From positions 1-48,615 of the IMG/VR virus record IMGVR_UViG_3300044630_001938: a stretch of 48,615 nt of DNA, one strand, 5' to 3'. The translations under genes were made by a program, and so were the position numbers. The DNA comes from a virus. The notes beneath the pieces were generated by a model. It was not told the origin of the DNA. It did no database searches and saw nothing but the letters and a program-made list of their open reading frames with translations. Positions 32,870 through 41,683 of this stretch are shown here, piece after piece (positions within the stretch are counted from its first letter, which is position 1; each line of letters begins with the position of its first letter).

Positions 32870-34276
32870 TTACGACAGGTTGGAGCGATAGTCCAGCATG
32901 CCGAACGTCAGGGGGCTGTGGACCAGCAGAGCGGCCATAGCCTCCATCATGCGGCGGGGACCGCCACCGTTTTCGGTCAGTTCCCTGACCTGAGCGATGT
33001 TGCCACCGTAGCGGACTTCGAGCATGTCCCACGGGATGATAAAGCCCTTGGACTTGGCGTTGTCGGCGTGCAGGTTGGCACGGGTCTTAGCCAGAGCGAA
33101 GGCGGCATTCCTGTCGGCTTCGGAGGACGTAGCGGCGGCGATGACGAGGTTGTTAGCCGTCAGGGCACCCTGCTGGGCTGCAATCATCGTAGCCTTGGCG
33201 GCGGCGAGGCCACCATTGCCGACGGTGATGACGCCAGCGGTGTTGCCGTCGCCAGTCTGAGCCTTGACTCGGTTGTCCTCGGTGGAGGTGATACCGTCGT
33301 ACAGTTTGAACTTCTTAACGCCACCTTCGGTGTACTCGACGATGGTGTACGGATTGACGCCAGCATGGAGGAACTGGGTCGGGATGAGTGCCAACTTACC
33401 GAAGTCGCCCTCGAAGTAGTCGACGGACGCCTTGATGGTGTCGGCGGACGCATCACGGGTGGAACGGATGCCAGTGGACGAGGACGGACCAGCGGGGGCA
33501 CGGGTCGTGTAGACGAGTTCCGTGAACTGACGCTTGAGTTTGGTACCGACAACGGCTTCGTGGTTCTTGAACTGGCCAGTCTGCTCGTAGACGGAGGTCA
33601 TGAGGTCCTGAACGGTGTTCTCGTTAAGGGTCTCGACCAGCGTGCCCGTGCCGACGATGGACGACTCAGGGGTGCAGAAGTCTTCGTTGATGGTGCGGAT
33701 GTCCTGATTCTGGACGCCGTACTTGTCGTTGTTCTTGGGGGCAATCGCCCTGTCCTTCTTAATCCAAGCCGTGAGGCATCGGGTGCGGTAGGGGGTGATG
33801 CCGTCGTCGATAGCAGGCATGATGTCCGAGGTGAAGGTGATTTCCATCGAACGCTTGAGGTCGATGGTGGCCTTCGCCAACTGACGGGACAGTTCATCCT
33901 TCACACCAGCGAGGTTGAGGATGTCCTGAGTCAGGTTGGACACATGCACCGCACGGCGGAACAGGTGGATGTTGTTTTCCACTTCGGTGCGGTACCCGAT
34001 GGTGTACTGCTTGAAGTCGGAGTTGGTGCTCGGGTTCGTCGGGTCGACGTCCTTGCCATCAAGGATGCCGAGTTCGACGGACGGCTCGGGGTTGCGGTCG
34101 ACCTGCCAGCGGAACGTGGTATTTCCAGGCTTGGAGCCACGCTTCGCCATGGAGGAGATGGGGGTCTCCTTGGCGTCGACGTTGGTGATGAGGTCGGACA
34201 GTTCTTCACGGATACCGATACGGGCACCCTTGAGAGGACGGTCATTCTGGAACTGGGACTCGAATAGAGAAGCCAT
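32870..34276 (-). CDS. Major capsid protein, SU10/DUF5309 family (468 aa)
   Basis: After a short N-terminus, residues 22-60 read REELSDLITNVDAKETPISS followed by MAKRGSKPGNTTFRWQVDRN. This is the well-conserved start of the SU10 (formerly DUF5309) major capsid family, in which a (R/E)EDLxDxIxxxxPxETPFxS motif precedes an FxWxxD strand. These proteins have the HK97 fold. The length is larger than the ~300-350 usual for the family, so residues after about 330 (Ala-rich, AALTANNLVIAAATSSEAD) are probably an extra domain. It is directly preceded by the scaffold gene. The start lies behind AAACCCAAAATCATCATCAAC-type A/C-rich sequence without Shine-Dalgarno. Confidence 0.87.
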   Translation of the reverse strand: MASLFESQFQNDRPLKGARIGIREELSDLITNVDAKETPISSMAKRGSKPGNTTFRWQVDRNPEPSVELGILDGKDVDPTNPSTNSDFKQYTIGYRTEVENNIHLFRRAVHVSNLTQDILNLAGVKDELSRQLAKATIDLKRSMEITFTSDIMPAIDDGITPYRTRCLTAWIKKDRAIAPKNNDKYGVQNQDIRTINEDFCTPESSIVGTGTLVETLNENTVQDLMTSVYEQTGQFKNHEAVVGTKLKRQFTELVYTTRAPAGPSSSTGIRSTRDASADTIKASVDYFEGDFGKLALIPTQFLHAGVNPYTIVEYTEGGVKKFKLYDGITSTEDNRVKAQTGDGNTAGVITVGNGGLAAAKATMIAAQQGALTANNLVIAAATSSEADRNAAFALAKTRANLHADNAKSKGFIIPWDMLEVRYGGNIAQVRELTENGGGPRRMMEAMAALLVHSPLTFGMLDYRSNLS

Positions 34277-34298
34277 GTTGATGATGATTTTGGGTTTC

Positions 34299-35279
34299 TC
34301 AGATGAACTTGTTTCGGAACACGTCGCTCAAATCGTCGAGTGAGGAAGACTGCCTGTAACGGACTTCTGCCTGCTTGGCCTTCACGACGTCGGGCTTTTT
34401 GGCCTGAGGCGGCGGGAGAGACGAGTTGGTCGGCTGGACGGGCACCCTCTGCTGGGCAGGATTACCCGTACGGGCGGCCTGCTTCTGCTGATGGTAGGAC
34501 ACCATGCCAGAGGCAAGGTGAGCGGCATAGATTTCGTAGTCGGGGAACTTGGTGACTTCAGGAACCGCTTCGACGAAGCGTTTGGCCATGATGGCTCGCT
34601 TGTCGGTAGGGTCATTGAGCCACGGGAATTCCTTTCGAGCGGCGGCTTTGAACTGCTTGCTCTTCTCCACGTAGTCCATCTGCTTCGGCAGGTAATCCTC
34701 GGTGGCACGGATAGCGTTGACCTTAGCCTTCGCAATCTGCTCCTTGTCGATGGGTTCTTTGCCGTCTTCGTAGTATCCGTCAGGGTAGCGTTCGCAAAAC
34801 AGGCGGATTTCCTTTTGTCGCTCGTACTCGGCCTCGATTTTATCCTCCGTATCCAGTTTGCCGAATGGATTGTTGGCATTCTGGGGAGTGGCCTGACGAC
34901 GCTTGAGCGAATCAAGTTCTTCCTCTAGTTTCTTTGCACGCTCCTCAGCCTCTTTCCGCTGGGCGGTCAACTTAGAGATACGCTTGATGACGCCCTTGGG
35001 CGTATTTTGCGGCTCTTCAGTCTCCTGCTCTTGCGATTCTGCTTCGGGTTCTTCGGTTGCGACTTCGGACGCATCTGAAACGTCCTCATCCACCGCTTCC
35101 TCAGGTTCAACAGCCTGAGGTTCTGCTTCCTGCTGACCGTCAGCGAGGGCTCGCCCAAAGAATTGGGAGAGTTTTTCATCATCGGCGAGGTCGGTACGCT
35201 CGCTCTGTTGGGCCATGAGCGGATTAATCTCGGGCTCAAGTCCGAGAGGTTCGGTGTTATCCGTGTTATTTGGGTCCAT
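34299..35279 (-). CDS. Scaffolding protein (326 aa)
   Basis: Highly acidic N-terminal 95 residues (Glu/Ala/Pro/Gln repeats such as EPEAESQEQETEEP) are followed by a coiled coil (about 100-132, KLTAQRKEAEERAKKLEEEL) and a long helical, charged C-terminal part ending in basic RYRQSSSLDDLSDVFRNKF. This is the usual layout of a phage scaffold, which fills the procapsid and leaves before DNA packaging. It lies between portal and major capsid genes, the standard place. No internal protease domain is seen. Confidence 0.8.
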   Translation of the reverse strand: MDPNNTDNTEPLGLEPEINPLMAQQSERTDLADDEKLSQFFGRALADGQQEAEPQAVEPEEAVDEDVSDASEVATEEPEAESQEQETEEPQNTPKGVIKRISKLTAQRKEAEERAKKLEEELDSLKRRQATPQNANNPFGKLDTEDKIEAEYERQKEIRLFCERYPDGYYEDGKEPIDKEQIAKAKVNAIRATEDYLPKQMDYVEKSKQFKAAARKEFPWLNDPTDKRAIMAKRFVEAVPEVTKFPDYEIYAAHLASGMVSYHQQKQAARTGNPAQQRVPVQPTNSSLPPPQAKKPDVVKAKQAEVRYRQSSSLDDLSDVFRNKFI

Positions 35280-35355
35280 AGTCAGCGTTACTTAGCACGC
35301 AGAAGTAGTCGAAAGGTTGTACGTTTAGGGTCGGACGCAAGGAGTAGCGTGTTCG
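35280..35355. other. Short gap before the scaffold gene, no gene seen
   Basis: These 76 nt form the largest break within the packaging and head genes. No frame of useful length and no convincing promoter are visible. The minus-strand gene downstream starts at 35279. It may hold an untranslated leader or internal promoter for the capsid genes. Confidence 0.4.
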
Positions 35356-35625
35356 TCAGCCGTTTTGGTTGGGATTGGCCTGCTTTCCTTCCCTGACCTT
35401 CATCATGTAGTCCCTGTTAGCCTGAAAAAGACGGAGCAGGTCGTTGAAAGCGGCAACCCTGCCGCTGTAGAACGCCCTCTCCTCTCCGACGGTCTTTGCC
35501 TCCATGACCCTGATGAGGTCATTTTGGAAATTCTCGTCAGTAATGACCAACACGGCCTTGTACAGGGCGTCTGCGTCGGTGTTGGTGTACCCGAATGCTC
35601 GGGTGTTAGTGTCGATTTCAGACAT
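35356..35625 (-). CDS. Small late protein between portal and scaffold (89 aa)
   Basis: Encodes 89 residues, starting MSEIDTNTRAFGYTNTDAD. The central part is helical (ALYKAVLVITDENFQNDLIRV) and the C-terminus is polar (REGKQANPNQNG). It follows the portal stop after 3 nt. No membrane span or known motif. Possibly a head accessory protein. Confidence 0.5.
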   Translation of the reverse strand: MSEIDTNTRAFGYTNTDADALYKAVLVITDENFQNDLIRVMEAKTVGEERAFYSGRVAAFNDLLRLFQANRDYMMKVREGKQANPNQNG

Positions 35626-35628
35626 AAA

Positions 35629-37878
35629 TTACAGCATGCCTCCCATTTGGAGCGGAGAAGGCACTCCGCCCATTCCCTGCTGAGGCTGAGGAGCGGCCTG
35701 CTGGGGTGCGGCTTGCTGTTCCTGCATGGCTTCGCCCATTTCTTGCTGAATCTGCTCCGATGCAGGCGACACGCCGATGCGTCCGATGGTCTTGTTCTTC
35801 TGCTGTTCCACCGACATCTGGAGATTCTTGGAATAGTTCTCGAGCAGAATCTGGAAGATGCGGTCTCCCTGAGCCGCCTGAGCGGCCTTCGGGTTCTTCT
35901 GGAGGATTTCCTGAAGGTACTGCATCTTGGATTCGGCGGCGGGGTCGTTTTCGACGTACAGAGCCTCGTTTCCGAGCATCATCATGCCGACATCGTTGAT
36001 GACGTCCTTGTACAACTTCTGGGAAGCCGTGGTCTGGTCGATGACCAGTTCCCTTGCGGCGTCTGGCGAGATTGCCTCGATGACCAGTTTGACCAGTTTG
36101 TTCCTGTCGATGACGCCACCGCTGTCCAGAGGCACGACAGTCTCCACGATAGCCTTCAGTTTCTCCATGACGAACTCAGGGTCAGTGTCACGTACGTCAA
36201 AGCGTACGTTGAAGTCATACTGACTGTGGATGTCGGACATGTTCTGCTTGAGCGGAGCACCTGTGATGCGGGTGACCTCTTCTTCTGGCATGAACTGAAG
36301 GCACAGGGAGAAGAGTTGCTTGTAGACTTGGGTCCAGAACCCGAGCCAGTTGTTGACCTGCAACTGCTGGGCCATTCGCACCTTATTTGGGTCAATGGTT
36401 TCTCCGACGATGAAGCCGTAGAAGTTGCCGAGGTTGGTTTCAATCTGCTGGATGATGCTGATTGCGTACTCAGCCTTACCCTGCGGAGGCTCCATCCAAG
36501 TGTAGTCGTCTTTGGTGGAAACTGGAAGCACTTGCCCCGGAGCAATCCTGTTCAATGCACCGACTCTCTTGACCACTTTCACGGGCGGCATGATTTCAAG
36601 GGCGGTCCTGTCACGGAACGCATCGTGCTGTGCCTTGACCTCATCCTGCTCGGTCTTGGAAATCTCAGGAATGCCTCGGCTTTCAGTGACCTGACGTCGG
36701 GTCATCTCAAATCTGATGGCCACGAACGGATATTCTCCGTGTGCGTAGTTGAGCATGTCCTGAATGGCGTAGGTGCCGTTTCCGACGTGCGGCGAGAACA
36801 CGGTGTAGTAGATGGAGGCGATGTCATTCTCGTCCAACTGCCTGTAGTAGGCCCAGACCACCTCGATGAGGTTGTCCCCACGCTGGATGTTCGAGTTGAG
36901 CATCGTGGTGGTGGGGATAAGGTTCGGGTCGTTGAAGTAGAAATGGTTTCCAGAGGTCTTGACGGCCGCCTCAATGAACTCAGGGTCCCATCCAGCGTTC
37001 TTCTGCATTGAGCGTAGTTCGACCTCGGTCATGAACTGCCTTCGGAAGATGACACGGGCGGACTGAAGGTCCGACGTTTCGGGCGGGAAGCATACCTCGT
37101 CGAAGGGCTTTAGGGCCGTGACACGGGGAAGGTTCTTCTGGATGTAGATTTCCTCGAGTTCGCCCTGACCTTCGTCACGCATCTTGACCACGAATTTGCG
37201 GATGTCCTTCTGCTTCATCTGCGGGAGCACCTGCTTGCAAAGTTCGATGGCGTAGTCCTCTTTCTGCGGGTTCTGAATGGCGGCGATGAGTTCTTGGGTC
37301 TGGCCTCCAGTGCCCATGGCTTGCTCCTGTTGCTGTACGGCGTACAGTTCGTCCATGGTCATGGTCTGACGCCTGATTCCAATCTGCCTATCCCACGTAA
37401 TTTGGGCACAGGACCAGCCATAGGTGAGCATGTAGTCGGCGATGAGTTCGGCTTCACGCTGAACCTCGGCCTTCAACTTGGTCTCCACGAGCCAACGCAT
37501 GAGGTTGGTGGCGGAGGAAGCGGCCATTGCGTCATTAACCTCTGTGCCGCCGACCTTCAGGGTAGAGGCGTTGTAGGAGGTCATGAGCATCGCCTTTTGG
37601 TCACGGATGAGCCTGTCGACAAGGCGGACACGCACGTCCGACGCACCCTCGAACGGGAATGCGGGGTCGCCCTCAGGACGGGCCCAAGAGTGCTTTTTGC
37701 CGTCGTCGGTCTGGCCAGCCCAGCGAGCGTAGCGGACGTCGTCCGCCCAAGACATCTTGGAGACCATGGTGCCATGGTATGCTGAACGCTCGTACTCCTC
37801 TAGGAGCGTGTTGATGTCTGGCTTACGCTCGTGGTAGGCCAGAGGGTCGGAGCCGACCTGATTATGCTTTTGCTTCAT
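35629..37878 (-). CDS. Portal protein (749 aa)
   Basis: The 749 residues match the general form of podovirus portals. An N-terminal region contains WADDVRYARWAGQTDDGKKH, then FPFEGASDVRVRLVDRLI, then alternating beta and helical segments, and a Gln/Pro/Met-rich C-terminal tail (QQAAPQQAAPQPQQ). Portals of this type form the twelve-subunit ring at one vertex, through which DNA passes. It lies between terminase and scaffold. The start overlaps the end of the small HTH gene by 17 nt. Confidence 0.82.
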   Translation of the reverse strand: MKQKHNQVGSDPLAYHERKPDINTLLEEYERSAYHGTMVSKMSWADDVRYARWAGQTDDGKKHSWARPEGDPAFPFEGASDVRVRLVDRLIRDQKAMLMTSYNASTLKVGGTEVNDAMAASSATNLMRWLVETKLKAEVQREAELIADYMLTYGWSCAQITWDRQIGIRRQTMTMDELYAVQQQEQAMGTGGQTQELIAAIQNPQKEDYAIELCKQVLPQMKQKDIRKFVVKMRDEGQGELEEIYIQKNLPRVTALKPFDEVCFPPETSDLQSARVIFRRQFMTEVELRSMQKNAGWDPEFIEAAVKTSGNHFYFNDPNLIPTTTMLNSNIQRGDNLIEVVWAYYRQLDENDIASIYYTVFSPHVGNGTYAIQDMLNYAHGEYPFVAIRFEMTRRQVTESRGIPEISKTEQDEVKAQHDAFRDRTALEIMPPVKVVKRVGALNRIAPGQVLPVSTKDDYTWMEPPQGKAEYAISIIQQIETNLGNFYGFIVGETIDPNKVRMAQQLQVNNWLGFWTQVYKQLFSLCLQFMPEEEVTRITGAPLKQNMSDIHSQYDFNVRFDVRDTDPEFVMEKLKAIVETVVPLDSGGVIDRNKLVKLVIEAISPDAARELVIDQTTASQKLYKDVINDVGMMMLGNEALYVENDPAAESKMQYLQEILQKNPKAAQAAQGDRIFQILLENYSKNLQMSVEQQKNKTIGRIGVSPASEQIQQEMGEAMQEQQAAPQQAAPQPQQGMGGVPSPLQMGGML

Positions 37879-38068
37879 TTACGGGAGGGGTGGAATTGAG
37901 TTTGAGGAAAGATTCGATGTCGTCTCGGTAGAACATGTGCTGTTTGCCTTGGGTGGTGAAGACCCTGAGTGCACCTTGCCTGCGTAGGCGGATTAGCGTG
38001 GTCTTGGATAGGCCATAGTGCCTTGCGGCTTCGGCCAGCCTCATGAGCGGTGGGATTTTGGTGGTCAT
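37862..38068 (-). CDS. Small HTH (excisionase/MerR-like, HTH_17) protein (68 aa)
   Basis: Residues 8-55 read LMRLAEAARHYGLSKTTLIRLR followed by GALRVFTTQGKQHMFYRDDIESFL. This is the HTH_17 pattern: a helix-turn-helix, a wing and then the (Y/F)R.xDIExxL end. It binds DNA. It lies between terminase large subunit (1-nt gap, TGAaATG) and portal (17-nt overlap). This position is unusual for an excisionase and no integrase is present. It could serve as the small terminase DNA-recognition subunit or as a late regulator; I cannot decide. Confidence 0.7.
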   Translation of the reverse strand: MTTKIPPLMRLAEAARHYGLSKTTLIRLRRQGALRVFTTQGKQHMFYRDDIESFLKLNSTPPVNEAKA

Positions 38069-38069
38069 T

Positions 38070-39698
38070 TCAGTAAGAGCCTCCTCCGAATGCCCTGTAG
38101 GCGTCGGTGCCGCCGTAGTCGGGTTGCATCACGGCTATGTACCTGAGTGCGTCGATAGGGTCCTTACTGGAGCCCTTTTCGCCGTCGATGCCAGTCCATT
38201 CACGGAGGCACCACATCAGGTTCTTGCAGTCTTCGGAGATAAAAAGTTTCGGCTGGTTGACGGCGGAGATAGGCTGGTTCTGGTCATAGGAGAACCAGTC
38301 GTTGATGACGGCGACGCCCTCTTCTAGCCTGAGTCCAGCGGAAGGAGTGAAGTACATGGCCAACGGCTCTTCATCCAGCAACTGTAGCAGGGTGGTGCCA
38401 CCCTCTTTGTTGATTACTGGCGAGCCAGCGGCACGGGGGTCGATGTAACGCTCGGCTATCTCCTCCCCGTCTTCGAGCGTGAGAATGTGCTCCTTGATTT
38501 CGGTAAGACCCATGCCAGCACCCTGCTTTTGTGCTGGGCCAGCACGACCATCGGCTTTTTCGGAAGGCAGGGCCCACTCGCCCATGCTGATGTCTGGCCA
38601 CTCCCTGTAGACAAACTTGTTGCCAAATTCGTCTATGCGTAGCCACACCATGAACCAATTTCGAGCCCCCGCAGGGTCCACGGCCATGTAATTGGTACCC
38701 TCCTCTGGGATTTGGTCCGCTGGGATGATGTTAGGCTCTCCGAACCTCGGGAACTGCGAGCCTGCGAGTGACTCCGCCCAGCCGTATGCACGGATTTTGA
38801 CTTCATAAGGTCCACGACCCCTAAGTGCTAACTTGATTTGTTCAAAGGGGGAGTATCTATTCAGGATTGAATGAAACCAGATTACATTGGCCGAACCCTT
38901 GCTGCATTCTGCAACGTAGGGCATGTGCCCCTTAGGGATGCTTGGGACATTTTGTGTATCGGGCAGAAGGTCCGCATGAAGCGTCTTTTTAATGCGGCAC
39001 CCAGCGACGTAGTCCTTGACGACAGGCGTGAAGCCAGTGATGGGCGTGAAGGTGAGAATCATCTTACCCGAGCGGGTGACAAGACGGTACCTTAAGGTCT
39101 CAATCCAGTCCTGAGGCACGAGTTCGTCGCACCAGATTAGGTCTGGTTCGCCACCTTCGATGACTTTCTTCTCCTGACCGTAGTTCATGAAGAAGCACTG
39201 AGAGCGATTAGGCAGAACGAACGTTGCGTCAGTAAATCCGTTCTTCTGGGAGTACTGGATGTTGGTGACTTTGGTCTTCTTGGCCGTTTTGTACTCTGGA
39301 GGCATGTATTTCCAGATGACTGCCTGTTGCATCTGGATGGAAGTCTGCGAAGTCGTGTGTAAGCACCAAATTCTGGAGTTTGGTCGACTGCACAGAAGTT
39401 GCATCACCCTCTTTGCGGCGTATTCCGTCTTGCCAGCACGATTTCCGCCCATGATGAGCAGTTCGTTGCCAGACATGAGCAGTTTGTCGGCCTCAGCCCA
39501 ACTGTCGGGCTCGTAGCCGTGCCTGTAGGGGTCGTTCTGTTCGGCCTGAATCTTCTCTTCACGCCGTTTTAGGACTTCAGCGGCTCCTTCGGAGCCTAAG
39601 GTCCTAGCCAGTTGAACGATTTCGTCCTCTGACGGCAGGTGGATGATGGGATGCTTGGTCAACTGCATCCCAGCCACGGTTATTTGGTCCGTGCTCAT
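38070..39698 (-). CDS. terL: Terminase large subunit (542 aa)
   Basis: The ATPase domain shows Walker A GGNRAGKT (residues 84-91) and Walker B DLIWCDE (186-192) with the catalytic Glu next to the Asp. The C-terminal nuclease part starts near MAVDPAGARNWF, giving the first acidic residue of the RNase H-like site. Terminase translocates DNA into the procapsid and cuts it. The start overlaps the previous gene (ATGA) and is preceded by GGAGGAGGATGATGA. That is Shine-Dalgarno-like, but it encodes the acidic end of the upstream protein. A partner small subunit is not obvious next to it. Confidence 0.92.
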   Translation of the reverse strand: MSTDQITVAGMQLTKHPIIHLPSEDEIVQLARTLGSEGAAEVLKRREEKIQAEQNDPYRHGYEPDSWAEADKLLMSGNELLIMGGNRAGKTEYAAKRVMQLLCSRPNSRIWCLHTTSQTSIQMQQAVIWKYMPPEYKTAKKTKVTNIQYSQKNGFTDATFVLPNRSQCFFMNYGQEKKVIEGGEPDLIWCDELVPQDWIETLRYRLVTRSGKMILTFTPITGFTPVVKDYVAGCRIKKTLHADLLPDTQNVPSIPKGHMPYVAECSKGSANVIWFHSILNRYSPFEQIKLALRGRGPYEVKIRAYGWAESLAGSQFPRFGEPNIIPADQIPEEGTNYMAVDPAGARNWFMVWLRIDEFGNKFVYREWPDISMGEWALPSEKADGRAGPAQKQGAGMGLTEIKEHILTLEDGEEIAERYIDPRAAGSPVINKEGGTTLLQLLDEEPLAMYFTPSAGLRLEEGVAVINDWFSYDQNQPISAVNQPKLFISEDCKNLMWCLREWTGIDGEKGSSKDPIDALRYIAVMQPDYGGTDAYRAFGGGSY

Positions 39699-40435
39699 TC
39701 ATCATCCTCCTCCTCCTCGGTGTATGAAGTGGTGGCACCAGCCGAATCCCACTGCTGAATCTCCATGATGGGGAAGGCACCCTCCCACCTCATGGGCTGA
39801 ATCCTGATGGCACCGCCGTGGAATCCAGTGCCGAACAGGCCGTACTGCGGAATGAAGTGTTTGGCCGACGCCACCGCCGCCCTAAAAAACCCATTACGGA
39901 ACACCTGCGGGTTATAACTCTTGAACGTAGGGTCTCCACGTCCGTAGGACGAAATTTTTTTGGAACGGCGGATTCCAGACTTCGCACCTCCCCCAGAGAG
40001 GTCTCTCTGGGTAGGCATTTGCTCAGTCTGAGAAATTGAAGAAGGACCCCAACTACGCTCGATTGACTCCTTGGAGCCGAAGTCATTGAGAGTAACCCTT
40101 GCCGCACGTCCGTCAGCGGAAAGGTTGGAGTCCAAGTCCATGGACTTCTTGGCGGACTCAGCCGTGCCAAACCTAGAGAGTTTAGACGGGTCAGAGAGGT
40201 TGGAGTTCAGGTCCAGAGACGCACGAGCAGACTCTGGGGTGCCGAACTTGGACCTGCGAGCGTCGTTTGCGGCGTTCGTTGCGGCCAGCCTGCTCGTTTC
40301 GGTGAGCATCCCGTTGTTGTCACGGGAAAACGACGACTTGAACAACGCATCCCTGCGTTGCTGAAGGTCCGTACGTGTAGGGTCAAGGTTCGGATTCCCC
40401 CGACCCTGCACGTACGTATCCTTGTCGTCGGCCAT
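39695..40435 (-). CDS. Repeat-containing late protein upstream of terL (246 aa)
   Basis: Residues 64-70, 89-95 and 119-125 are FGTPESA, FGTAESA and FGSKESI, the core of three degenerate units of 25-30 residues. Each of the first two is followed by S-(L/M)-D-L-(N/D)-SNLS. The C-terminal part is Gly/Phe/Arg-rich and ends in EEEEDDE. There is no membrane span. The repeats may be short binding motifs displayed on a flexible chain. It is directly joined to the small membrane peptide gene (TAAATG) and to terL (ATGA). Family unknown. Confidence 0.55.
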   Translation of the reverse strand: MADDKDTYVQGRGNPNLDPTRTDLQQRRDALFKSSFSRDNNGMLTETSRLAATNAANDARRSKFGTPESARASLDLNSNLSDPSKLSRFGTAESAKKSMDLDSNLSADGRAARVTLNDFGSKESIERSWGPSSISQTEQMPTQRDLSGGGAKSGIRRSKKISSYGRGDPTFKSYNPQVFRNGFFRAAVASAKHFIPQYGLFGTGFHGGAIRIQPMRWEGAFPIMEIQQWDSAGATTSYTEEEEDDE

Positions 40436-40540
40436 TTAGCCTACGATGCTGTACCAGATGGCCTTAAGCCTGTCGCTGTAGCGAGCACCTACATACACGC
40501 CACCGAGGAAGCAGATGGCAGAAGCAATGAGGGTAATCAT
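40436..40540 (-). CDS. Single-pass membrane peptide (34 aa)
   Basis: ATG at 40540 overlaps the previous stop (ATGA) and the TAA directly precedes the next ATG. The 34 residues begin with a hydrophobic helix (MITLIASAICFLGGVYVGA) and end with a basic/aromatic tail (RYSDRLKAIWYSIVG). An inner-membrane anchor with cytoplasmic tail is likely. The perfect fit between neighbours supports it as a real gene. It could affect lysis or superinfection, but nothing shows which. Confidence 0.6.
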   Translation of the reverse strand: MITLIASAICFLGGVYVGARYSDRLKAIWYSIVG

Positions 40541-41271
40541 CGGCTGGACCTTTTGTCTTTAAAGTACTGCGAGGCGGCGTAACCGCCTGCGGCGGCGGCG
40601 ATGGTGCGACGACCCGCACGGACCTGCTTGTCGGTGTAGCCCCTGTCGATTTTCCTGAACATCTGGCCAGACTTGTAGTCATCGGAAATGGACCTGACGT
40701 CGGCACCGAACTCCTTGGCGGACTTGGGCATGACCTCAGAAACGCTGGGGGTCCTCCTGACGGGCCTGCTGGACGTCATCCTGTCACGGCGAGGGCGGAC
40801 GCTTTCATCACGGAACTTGATGTTGTTGCCCATCCTGTCACGGCGAGGACCCTTGGTAAGGTCGATTCGCTTGGCATTCGTCATGTAACTCGGGCGGTCC
40901 TTGACGTGCTGGTCGACCTGAGTCTTGGGATAGATGGTGCGGGACTCACGGCTGGCCTGATAGGCACGCTGTTTGCGTTCGAGTTCCGTGAGGCCCTTCT
41001 TGGTCCTCATCGGCCTCATCTTGTTCAAGGCGGCGGAAGAGGCGTTTCGGACATTGCGTCCGATTTCACCCGAGACGGTGCGTTCGACACTAGATGCCTG
41101 ACGGACCATGTTGGCCACCCTGTCGGCGGCGTAGTTGGCGGTCTTGATGCCTTGGTTGGCGGTCTTTACGACGCCACGAAGTGCATGGTACTTGGCCTTT
41201 CGACCAAGGATGCCGCCAGCCATTTCGGCGACCTTACGGGCACCAGTGATTGCGATTTTCAGTTTACTCAT
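40537..41271 (-). CDS. Very basic late protein (244 aa)
   Basis: Encodes a Lys/Arg-rich protein without acidic domains. It has a helical N-terminal half (KIAITGARKVAEMAGG, then repeated Ala/Asn/Lys helices), a central strongly basic part with two PRRDRM copies (near residues 143 and 161), and an Ala/Gly hydrophobic stretch near the end (TIAAAAGGYAASQYF). Nucleic-acid binding is likely. It lies upstream of the terminase with ATGA linkage to the membrane peptide. It may be an internal head protein or help DNA packaging; no family recognised. Confidence 0.5.
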   Translation of the reverse strand: MSKLKIAITGARKVAEMAGGILGRKAKYHALRGVVKTANQGIKTANYAADRVANMVRQASSVERTVSGEIGRNVRNASSAALNKMRPMRTKKGLTELERKQRAYQASRESRTIYPKTQVDQHVKDRPSYMTNAKRIDLTKGPRRDRMGNNIKFRDESVRPRRDRMTSSRPVRRTPSVSEVMPKSAKEFGADVRSISDDYKSGQMFRKIDRGYTDKQVRAGRRTIAAAAGGYAASQYFKDKRSSR

Positions 41272-41276
41272 GAAAA

Positions 41277-41618
41277 TTACGGATTGTAAGAGCGGGTCTT
41301 GTAATTCTTGAAGCCCTTCTTGCCGTAGGAGTCGAGGATGGCCTTCTTGGCACCAGTGCCTCCGCCAGAAAGCCTGACGTTCGGGCTCGTACGCAATGCC
41401 TCCTTGGAGACGATGGTTCCGTATTTGTAGGAGCCAGACATCTTGAAGGACTTGTGGAAGTTACGCTCCTGCATGTCCTGACCCTTGAAGGAGACACGCT
41501 TCGGCTTGACGGCTTCAGCGACCTCCGAATCTTGGACGAACCTCTTCGGACGGACTTTTTTCATTGCGGCGGTGCGGAACTTGCGTCCGACGTTCACAAT
41601 ATGTTTCATCATGCCCAT
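41277..41618 (-). CDS. Basic late protein (113 aa)
   Basis: Starts MGMMKHIVNVGRKFRTAAMKK; any of the first three Met codons could be used. The whole protein is Lys/Arg/Gly/Ser-rich (RPKRF, KPKRVSFKGQ, KKGFKNYKTRSYNP) and lacks hydrophobic segments. It lies 5 nt before the other basic protein gene and may act with it. DNA or RNA binding is inferred from charge only. Confidence 0.5.
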   Translation of the reverse strand: MGMMKHIVNVGRKFRTAAMKKVRPKRFVQDSEVAEAVKPKRVSFKGQDMQERNFHKSFKMSGSYKYGTIVSKEALRTSPNVRLSGGGTGAKKAILDSYGKKGFKNYKTRSYNP

Positions 41619-41641
41619 GGCTTTTTGTTAGGCGACGGCGG

Positions 41642-41683
41642 TTAGCACCGCTTGCCACCTTTCTTCTTGGTGTTCTTCTTCAT
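41642..41683 (-). CDS. Candidate 13-aa Lys-rich peptide
   Basis: ATG at 41683 overlaps the stop of the upstream gene (ATGA), like many junctions here. The frame encodes MKKNTKKKGGKRC and ends with TAA at 41642-41644. Seven of 13 residues are basic and the last is Cys. The junction style is the only reason to list it. It could also be a leader that carries ribosomes to the next gene. Confidence 0.35.
   Translation of the reverse strand: MKKNTKKKGGKRC

Noticed and set aside
32654-34267. 537-codon plus-strand frame opposite the major capsid gene
   Set aside because: It is the mirror of a strongly supported capsid gene and results from codon bias that keeps the opposite frame open. No motif or leader was found.
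35365-37011. 548-codon plus-strand frame opposite portal
   Set aside because: Shadow of the portal gene, with no recognisable domain, leader or neighbouring plus-strand genes.
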